The notes under the pieces: generated by a model | What the model was told of the DNA's origin: nothing | Seen by the model: only the letters and a program-made list of their open reading frames with translations | The model's database searches: none | Made by a program: the position numbers and the translations under genes | Part shown: piece after piece, positions 56,854 through 64,000 of the stretch | Numbering within the stretch: position 1 is the stretch's first letter | How the letters are laid out: every line of letters starts with the position of its first letter | Assembly (NCBI RefSeq): GCF_042100115.1 | Contig: NC_091277.1 | Span: 992,001-1,056,000 of the forward strand | Length of the DNA stretch: 64,000 bases | Source of the DNA: Alternaria dauci | Lineage: Eukaryota > Ascomycota > Dothideomycetes > Pleosporales > Pleosporaceae | Direction of reading: 5' to 3'

Positions 56854-58454
56854 ATGAATCTCTCGCTGGTTGATCCCTTTGTCCTCGCGCAGGACTGCCC
56901 CGATGTCATCACTGGCCGCCTACGTGAGTTCCACACGTCTGCTTTACTTATGCACTGCAGTGACTCACAGCGCATAGGCAGCGGCCATTCCACGTCAATC
57001 CGCTTCAGCCACCGCGGCGACCTGCTTGCATCCGGACGGGTACGCGAATGTCACGCCCTTACATGTGATTTCCGCTGATTGGATTCAAGCACGACGGCAT
57101 AGTCGTCATATTCGACATCGAGACAAATGGCGTCGCGCGCAAGCTTCGCGGCCACACGCGCCAAGTCCAGTCGCTCAGCTGGTCCACGAACGACCGCTAC
57201 CTTCTCAGTGCCGGGCAGGACTGGAAGTGCGTGCTATGGGACTTGAAGGATGGCTCGCGGGTGCGCACTGTCCGCTTCGAGGCAGCCATCTTCATAGCAG
57301 AGCTGCACCCAAAGAACCAGTAAGTGCATACATGATGCCTACAGGCCGCCGGCTAAATCCAGCCCAGCATGGTCTTTGTGGCTGCCCTCTTCGAAGATCA
57401 GCCGGTCATCGTCGACATGTCCCAGGAAGTCCCCGTCAAGCACTCCCTATCGTCCGCGCCCCACCGGACCGACATAGAACGCGAGAACGCTTCCGAGAAG
57501 CAGACGGTCCAGGATGCTAAGCAGACGACCACGATGACGCTCTTCTCGCCCACTGGCCAACACATCATAGCAGGCACAAACAAGGGGTGGCTGAACATTA
57601 TAGAAACCGAGACGCATCGAGTACGCTACTCTTTCAGGGTCACCAACAACATCATCGTCTACATTCGCTTGACGCCATCGGGCAGAGACGTCGTACTCAA
57701 CTCGAGCGATCGTATCGTCAGGACGCTTCATTTGCCTGACCTGAGCGACCCAAAGTTGGACTTTGACACCCTCCAGCTCGAAGTTGAACACAAGTTCCAG
57801 GATCTTGTACAGAGGCTTTCGTGGAACCATGTATCCTTTAGCCCTTCAGGCGAATACGTCACTGCCTCTACCTGGATGAATCATCACATTTACGTATGGG
57901 AACGTGGACAAGGTAGTTTGGTCAAAATCCTGGAAGGCACCAAGGAGGAGCTGTCTGTGGTCGAATGGCACCCATTCCGACCTTTTGTCGCTGCCGTCGG
58001 AGTGGACTCTGGCCGCGTCTGGCTCTGGTCCATTCTCCAGCCCCAACGCTGGTCTGCCCTCGCACCAGATTTCGTCGAGGTAGAAGAGAACGTAGAATAC
58101 ATTGAGCGCGAAGACGAGTTTGACATACAGCCTCTAGAAGAGCTGCACAAGCGACGTCTAAACGCCGAAGACGAAGAAGTCGATGTCCTCACCGTAGACC
58201 CAGTTAAGACCTCGGCTACAGAGTTCGGACCGGCTGTAGGAGATGCAGAATTCAGGATGCCCGTACTGTTGGATGTCGAGGCTAGCGATAGTGAGGACGA
58301 AGTCGTGGCAGTCGGTGCTGGTCAGTTCAGACGGCGCAGTCCTGGTGCTGGCAGAGAATGGATGAACGACGATGAGGTGGCAGTCAGTGATAATGAGGCA
58401 CGAAGAGCTAATGGTACCACAGTGAACGGTACCAAGAGACGGCGAGCCGGATGA
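56854..58454 (+). CDS. SWD1: Swd1-like WD40 subunit of COMPASS (Set1 H3K4 methyltransferase complex)
   Basis: Exons 56854-56923, 56978-57039, 57090-57319 and 57368-58454 (introns of 54, 50 and 48 bp) encode about 482 aa. Splicing yields MNLSLVDPFVLAQDCPD, LRSGHSTSIRFSHRGDLLASGR and HDGIVVIFDIETNGVARKLRGHTRQVQSLSWS, the start of a WD40 propeller typical of Swd1/RbBP5. Later blades include FSPTGQHIIAGTNKGWLNI, SWNHVSFSPSGEYVTASTW and LSVVEWHPFRPFVAAVG. A tail that is acidic in places (EEVDVLTVDPVKTSATEFGP, SDSEDEVV) ends with KRRRAG. Swd1 holds Set1 active for histone H3 lysine 4 methylation at promoters. The small first exons match the placement of introns in fungal orthologues only by inference. 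Confidence 0.92.
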
Positions 58455-60363
58455 TTGCAACAGGAAGCGACTTCCGACTACGTTACCGCAAAGTTATATG
58501 AGACAAGCGATTGGGCATGTCTTGCATCATGTCAAGGGGCGCTACACTAACAAATTTTAGATGAGCGTTTACCTGAGCCAAAGTCTACCGCATCAGGGGA
58601 CAAAAAGGCGACATAGCCAATACAGTACCAAAAATCAATCAATTCGGTTCACAACTTTGCTTCATCGTTCACTGAGACTTGAGTATTGACATAGTGATTG
58701 TGTTTTCACGAGCGTTCTAAATCCGAGCACATCACTGATGCATATAAATTTGTCTTGAACGGTGAACGTAGCGGCTGTGTTCAAGATTCTGGTAGAGTTG
58801 CTACACATTCCACGGGTGAAGTGATTATCTTGAGTAGGAATTCCAGCCCTAAACTTTAACTTGGTGCATCATATCATCTGAATATGAAGTGACTAAAACG
58901 GTGCGTTATAAGGAAGCTATTTGAAAACTGAAGAGTCTCCGTATGTCCCAACTCAACAAAATGGATCATACATCACCAGGACGATACCTAGCTATCTACA
59001 GTTCGAGAAGAATGGCAGCGCACCAAATGCTGACACGGTGGAATTTTCACGTCATCCTTACCATTTGTTTCTTCGTATTTTGGTCAAGGCCTGTTAGTGT
59101 TCTGGTAACCAAGAACCCACCTTTCCATGGTCGTGACTGGGTCAACCGTACCTTGAGAATATTCGGTGTGATTTAGACGTTGGTGTTTTTGACATGAGAT
59201 ATGCCCCCTATGTTCGAGGCACAAGAAGATTGGTACGGCGCAAAGGCGAGCTCATTTGCTAGCAACCGCGGAAGCGTGTCTCACTGCGCAAATGTTGACA
59301 CGGGTCGACTTCGGTTGGCGTTGCGTCGCCTCACTATGCGTAGACGGTGATGAAACAGGAATTCGCGTCACTTCGATGATGGCAACCTCAGACCAATGGC
59401 AGGAAATTGTGGAGAGCTGCGATGCGAGCTACAGCAGGGCCGGCGGTGTGTCTACAAACGTCATTTGGCATTGGCTGTCGGCGGGTTTTCTTGGTTGCGG
59501 ATCATGGTCAGGCCAAGGGGCGATGCAGGAGAGTCAGCGGTAATGTACGGGCTGAGACTCGCACAGTACGAGCATGGACGAGGATGCAAGGCGCGATGCA
59601 GTGCGGCCAGGAATGAAAACGCAAGGAATGAAAGCGCAAGGAAAGGCCGAGTACAGAGGCGTCTTCCAAGTCTTCCAAGGGGGGCTTGATGGTCTCGGAC
59701 GAAAGAATGTTTGGGCTACTGAGGTGGGCGATGCGCGATGCTTCTCTACCGCCGTTGGATTGGGACGCGCAATTTAGCTTCAATGCCACACGGACCTCTC
59801 AGCAGAACGCGAACAACAGGATGGACACAGCAAGCAGGCGGACGGCAAGTGAGAAGGGAATGCGCAAGTGATAATCCGATGCCAACAAGGACATAATCAG
59901 CTTGTTGCAGCATATCCAGACATCTAAACGGGGCTAGCGTGTCTGGCCCGTGCGTCCTCACCTGCGGGCACCTCTTGTGAGTGTCGGCAGCGAAGAGCAA
60001 GACGTTAGCGACCAATATGATCTGGGACACCGACGACCCCCAGCTGGGCCGAAGAAGCCCTTTCTTTGCCTTTGCGGCAACAACCTTCACCACCACACCC
60101 TCTCCCTTCCCATCCCCGTCTCCATCCCCTCCCACCTGTTTGCATTGGCGCGCTTCATCCGCTCGACGATACCTTCTCGACTTTACCTGAAGCACGGCTC
60201 ACCAGGCTTGCTCCCCCTAGCCACCGAGACGCCAACGCGCTGACAGGCAGAGCCACTGTCTGTCGCCCTCACCGCTGCAGGCCAAACCCCCAACACCCGC
60301 TCTGCCACTGTCCGCTGCAGCCACCTACACACACATCACCACCGCGTCGGTCTGCACGCGAAC
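58455..60363. other. 1.9-kb intergenic region
   Basis: Only short frames occur, on both strands. A 15-bp direct repeat (AGGAATGAAAACGCA / AGGAATGAAAGCGCA) lies near 59610-59640. A minus-strand frame of 149 codons at 59746-60195 has two hydrophobic stretches but no ATG start or known family. The last 300 bases form a C-rich leader of the Ies4 gene. Confidence 0.45.
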
Positions 60364-61104
60364 ATGACCACGAAATCACCAAAGACCTTTGTCGTCACTC
60401 TCAAGCTGTCACCAGACCACCTGAGCAAATTCTCGCACCAGCCTACATCACCGCCACCACCACCCAAGGAAGAGGCCAAGCCGTCTCCGCCAACACCAGC
60501 GCCGCAGATCAACGAACCCACGCCCGCTGCCACGCCCGCCGACTCAACCGCCAACATGGACGGAAGCACGCCCTCGTCGCTCGCTCCTGCCGCCGCCAAG
60601 AAGAAGGGCCCAAAGCCCGGCACCAAGCGGAGTGCTGCGCAAATGGAGGCTGGCTCAAACGGCGCGACACCGCCCAAGCAACCCAAGGCCAAGCCAGGGC
60701 CAAAGCGAAAGAAGATGGGCGACATGATCAACGACCCCAACTCAAATGGGCCCTTCCCAACACCCGCAGCCATCAACAAAGCGGGGCCCAAGGCAAACCT
60801 GGGGGCCATCAACGAGCGCCTGCGTGCCCTTGACAGGTCAGGGGCCAAGTGCCGCCGATGGGAGAAGAAGGGATTCCAGGTCCGCAGCTTCACCGGCGTC
60901 ATGTGGCAAGTGCCTACATATCAGCCAGGCCGCAAAGGCGCCTTTGCCGACGATGTCAAGAGTGACAGCACTGGCACTAGCGACTCCAAGTTGAAGGACG
61001 AGAGCAGCGCGATCAGCGACAAGAGCGGACTCAATGGCGACGGTACACCAGGACCGGCAGCCATGAATGGCATGGCAAGCTCCCCGGCTCCCATACCCGC
61101 CTGA
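60364..61104 (+). CDS. IES4: Ies4-like subunit of the INO80 chromatin-remodelling complex
   Basis: A single exon encodes 246 aa. It opens with MTTKSPKTFVVTLKLSPDHLSKF, the short conserved N-terminal segment of fungal Ies4. A Pro/Ala/Lys-rich stretch carries two AT-hook-like patches (KKKGPKPGTKRS and KAKPGPKRKKM). The second conserved block is NLGAINERLRALDRSGAKCRRWEKKG followed by FQVRSFTGVMWQVPTYQP, which I recognise as the core of the Ies4 family. The C-terminus is Ser/Asp-rich. In yeast, Ies4 is phosphorylated by Mec1/Tel1 in the DNA damage checkpoint; several Ser residues in acidic context could be targets here, which is inference. Confidence 0.85.
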   Translation: MTTKSPKTFVVTLKLSPDHLSKFSHQPTSPPPPPKEEAKPSPPTPAPQINEPTPAATPADSTANMDGSTPSSLAPAAAKKKGPKPGTKRSAAQMEAGSNGATPPKQPKAKPGPKRKKMGDMINDPNSNGPFPTPAAINKAGPKANLGAINERLRALDRSGAKCRRWEKKGFQVRSFTGVMWQVPTYQPGRKGAFADDVKSDSTGTSDSKLKDESSAISDKSGLNGDGTPGPAAMNGMASSPAPIPA

Positions 61105-61933
61105 AGCATGCGCGTTATTGGTCTTGTCTTCCTTGACGAACTCGTAATACGGCTTGCGCCTGCCGCGGCCTCACATCACTTTATTTCTTGCGACATGTCT
61201 TTTTACATCAACTTGCTTCCTTTGTCTTGTTCGGCGTTCACGGAGCGCATTGCATCACTATGTAAACGGCGTAATTTAGGACTTTCCACGGCTTGCCACC
61301 GGCAGCATGGTGTATGGTGCAGAAAGCACGCTGTCGCTGGACAGCTACATGTAATCGAGACAGACATGGTTCTCGAATAGCGAAGGGAAAAGGGGGCTTT
61401 GTATAGCACATTCTGAGAGAATCAAATATTAACATCTGAATAAAAGTGCATCATCTATGCGTCTGGCGTCCATGTCGGGGCCAATGTGAGTGTGACCTGG
61501 ACGGCGGTATCGTCCCCGTTGGTGACTGCGGGGATCTCCACCGATAGCTCGGCTCGATCCAAACCTCCGGCCATGGACCTTGATTGACGTACAACTTGCC
61601 CTGCACCCCATCGCCAACTTTACCTGCCGCAAAGCCCCATGCCCATCAAATGATGCATGTATCTGTGACGATAGCTTCACAGAAGCCCGAATGCCCTTGA
61701 TTCCTGCCCGAGAAGCGTTGGCACCTTCCAACACAGCGTACCGCATTCACTCGGCACCATCCACAGCTTAGTCCACGCGTTTGTACACGGTTGGACCTCT
61801 CCAACTTGGCCAAGCACTGCCACTACCCGCCCGGCCATTGCTACTCGCGTACTCTGCGCGACTTCCTGCTGTCGTCGCTTCAAAACGTCACCGCGGGCAC
61901 AGTGGTAGCTGTTCAACGCCACTATCGCTCGTC
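61105..61933. other. Intergenic region
   Basis: It holds the 3' flank of the Ies4 gene and the promoter of the Gid1-like gene. The frame upstream of 61934 is open but has no ATG, which supports the start at MNARRDSY. Confidence 0.45.
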
Positions 61934-64000
61934 ATGAACGCTCGTCGGGACAGCTACGCCAGGGTCGCGGCCGCCGGATCAGCAGGCAGTAACAGCTCAT
62001 TCCAGCAACCCACCCGATCCGGTGCCTTTGCGCATCTCGCCAACAGCGCCTCGACATCGCACCCGAACCGCCTCTCTCGCTCCATCGACGCCGACGGTCA
62101 CATGTCTACGAGTTTCGGAAGGTCCGGTGGGCTACTGCCCTCGTACTCCAGCCAATCTGGATACTGGCATGGCATGGGAGGGTCGGCTCAAGATATACCT
62201 CCATTCTTTGTGCCCTCCTACCTGCGCGGGTCCAAGCACGCCGAGAAGTTGCAAGAGGTGCACAAAGCGAAGCTGGCAGCTCAGAGGGATTACAAATCAA
62301 CACACTCGTCAAATGCGGCCTCGCTCTCTACTAGTTCCAGCAGCACCAATCTGCACAAGATGGCGCCATCGCATCGAGGTCTCACGCACGAGGTGGTGGA
62401 GCGCGCGCCTGTTGTGGACGAGCCGGTGGCGCCATGGCCAACACGATGGAACGACGCAGACAGGTTCCTTCAACTAGAGCTTGAGGATGGCGGAAGGCAA
62501 GCCAAGTTCTCAGGCACCCAGAAGACACACGATGAAGCGGCATCGGTACGGGCCGACTTTCCTATGCCGCGGCAGTGTGGGATTTACTACTACGAGATGA
62601 CGGTTATCTCCAAGGGCAAAGACGGGTATGTGTAATTCTTGATGCGGACTAGATACGTTCTAATTCACGATACAGTAGAATGATCGGAATTGGCTTCTCT
62701 GCACAAAAGGTTGCTCTCAGTAGGATACCGGGTTGGGAGCCCGACTCGTATGCGTACCATGGCGACGATGGGCAAATCTTCAGCAATACCACCTCCGGAA
62801 AGTCATATGGCCCCAAGTTCGGCACGCTGGACGTCATCGGCTGTGGCATCAACTTCCGGACAAATACCGCCTTCTTCACCAAGAACGGGCACATGTTGGG
62901 TAAGCACATTCGATGGGGACGACTTGGATAGCACTAACAAGTCCAGGGACGGCGTTCCGAGACTTGAAACTCAACGTGCCATACTATCCTACGGTCGGCA
63001 TGAAGAAGCCCGGCGAGACGGTCCGCGTCAATTTCGGTCAGGAACCCTTTGCTTTCGACATCGACAAAATGGTGCAGGATGAGAAGGCAGCTATCCAAGC
63101 TGAAATCGCTCGAACCAAGACCGAAGCGAGTGTTGTACTGGGCGGCGAGGACGCGCTGATCCACCGGCTAGTAGGACAGTACTTGGCGCATGATGGCTAC
63201 GTAGAAACAGCACGAGCTTTCTCGGACGAGATTGTTGAGGAAGCCAGAGCGCTTGCAAACGATGAAGGGGCAGACGTTCCATATCGCACGGAAGTGGAAG
63301 ACCTTGATGCGCTGAACCGGCAAAGTAAGTGCGTTCACAAGTCTATGGACGATAAGCTGACAGGGTTCAGAAATACGTACAGCAATCCTCGAGGGCGATA
63401 TCGACAAGGCGCTCAAGCATACAAGCGCATACTACCCTTCGGTGCTCCGCGACAACGAGAACATTTACTTCAAACTCCGCTGCCGAAAGTTCATCGAAAT
63501 GATCCGGCGATGCGGAGAGTTGAACGCACAGTGCCAATCTGCACCAGCGTCATCCTCGAAACCATCGACCGCCTCAACAGCCAATAAGCGTAACTCAACT
63601 GCTACTGACGAGTACGATTTCGAGATGGAGCTTGATGAGCAATTAGGTGTACATAACCCACCACCAAGTTGGGACAACAAGGATCAAGACGACGAGTTGG
63701 AAGATGGAGACGAGGATGACATGGAAGACAAAATGGCCAAGAGCGAACGGGCAACGAGTGAGACGATAGCTTATGGCATGGAGCTGAAATCCGAATTCGC
63801 AAATGACCCAAGACGGGAAGTCAAGCGGGCGCTTGAAGACACTTTCGCTCTCATTGCCTATCCAGATGCACGGGAAAGCTCGCTAGCGCCATTGCTGGAG
63901 ATATCTGGTCGTGCTCCAGTAGCTGAAGAACTCAACAGCGCCATATTAGGTACGTTCATGATCCAAAGACGACAAACATCTCTGAATAACCTATCCTGGG
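61934..64000 (+). CDS. Vid30/Gid1-like RanBPM protein (SPRY - LisH - CTLH), 3' end beyond the window
   Basis: Exons 61934-62625, 62676-62899, 62947-63324 and 63371-63949 (introns of 50, 47 and 46 bp); a GTACGT donor at 63950 starts a further intron that leaves the window. About 624 aa are visible. A Ser/Ala-rich N-terminus with PPFFVPSYLRGSKHAEKL is followed by a SPRY domain (QCGIYYYEMTVISKGKDG-RMIGIGFS, GWEPDSYAYHGDDG, GCGINFRTNTAFFTKNG), a LisH (IHRLVGQYLAHDGYVETARAF) and a CTLH segment (IRTAILEGDIDKALKHTSAYY, then IYFKLRCRKFIEMIR) with an acidic insert. This is the order of Gid1/Vid30 and RanBP9/10, the scaffold that holds substrate receptors in the GID/CTLH E3 ligase. The Rmd5-like partner is at 48304. 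Confidence 0.92.

Noticed and set aside
59746..60195. 149-codon minus-strand frame with hydrophobic stretches
   Set aside because: It has no ATG start and I could not build a spliced model of any small membrane protein family; left as unsupported.
60066..60833. 255-codon plus-strand frame over the Ies4 gene
   Set aside because: It is a His/Arg/Gln-rich shadow of the Ies4 frame, created by high GC content.

Overview
This window looks like nuclear DNA of a filamentous ascomycete, probably a Dothideomycete close to Pleosporales (inference). The genes carry short GT...AG introns, mostly 45 to 65 bp, with GTAAGT-like donors and CTRAY-like branch sites. The families are typical of moulds: an HsbA-type wall protein, a HET-C-like protein, a pisatin-demethylase-like P450, a hybrid histidine kinase and a Stb6-like protein. 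I rebuilt most gene models by joining exons across frames at consensus splice sites. I recognise 21 protein-coding genes, one of which runs off the right edge, plus one small tentative gene. I see no rRNA, tRNA, CRISPR array or intact transposon.

Left part (0-26 kb) is gene-poor with long spacers. It holds a secreted BBE-type FAD oxidase, a prolyl iminopeptidase, a GAF-containing hybrid histidine kinase, an HsbA-like secreted protein, a short MetE-like protein, an acidic nuclear protein that I read as a coilin homologue, a kelch protein, a P450 and a type II membrane GH16 glucanase. The 7.9-10.9 kb and 11.7-13.3 kb spacers hold no convincing gene, and the second is AT-rich.

Middle part (26-45 kb) is a wall, surface and metabolism block. 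It holds a processive GT2 synthase with a variant QxxRW motif, a HET-C family protein with a glycine zipper and a charged tail, an SDR, an extradiol-dioxygenase-like protein with an unresolved 5' end, an S1/P1 nuclease, and a sterol-glucosyltransferase-like protein ending in a run of ubiquitin-interacting-like motifs. A dimeric minisatellite lies near 30.2-30.4 kb and a related copy near 35.8 kb.

Right part (45-64 kb) is compact and housekeeping: a Stb6-like protein, an Rmd5/Gid2-like RING subunit, RPB1, Swd1 (COMPASS), Ies4 (INO80) and a Vid30/Gid1-like RanBPM protein. Two subunits of one predicted E3 ligase (GID/CTLH) therefore lie within 16 kb of several transcription and chromatin genes. 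I do not see a clear-cut new multi-gene system. The strongest leads are the coilin-like protein, the glycosyltransferase with UIM-like repeats, the GT2 motif variant and the dispersed dimeric minisatellite.
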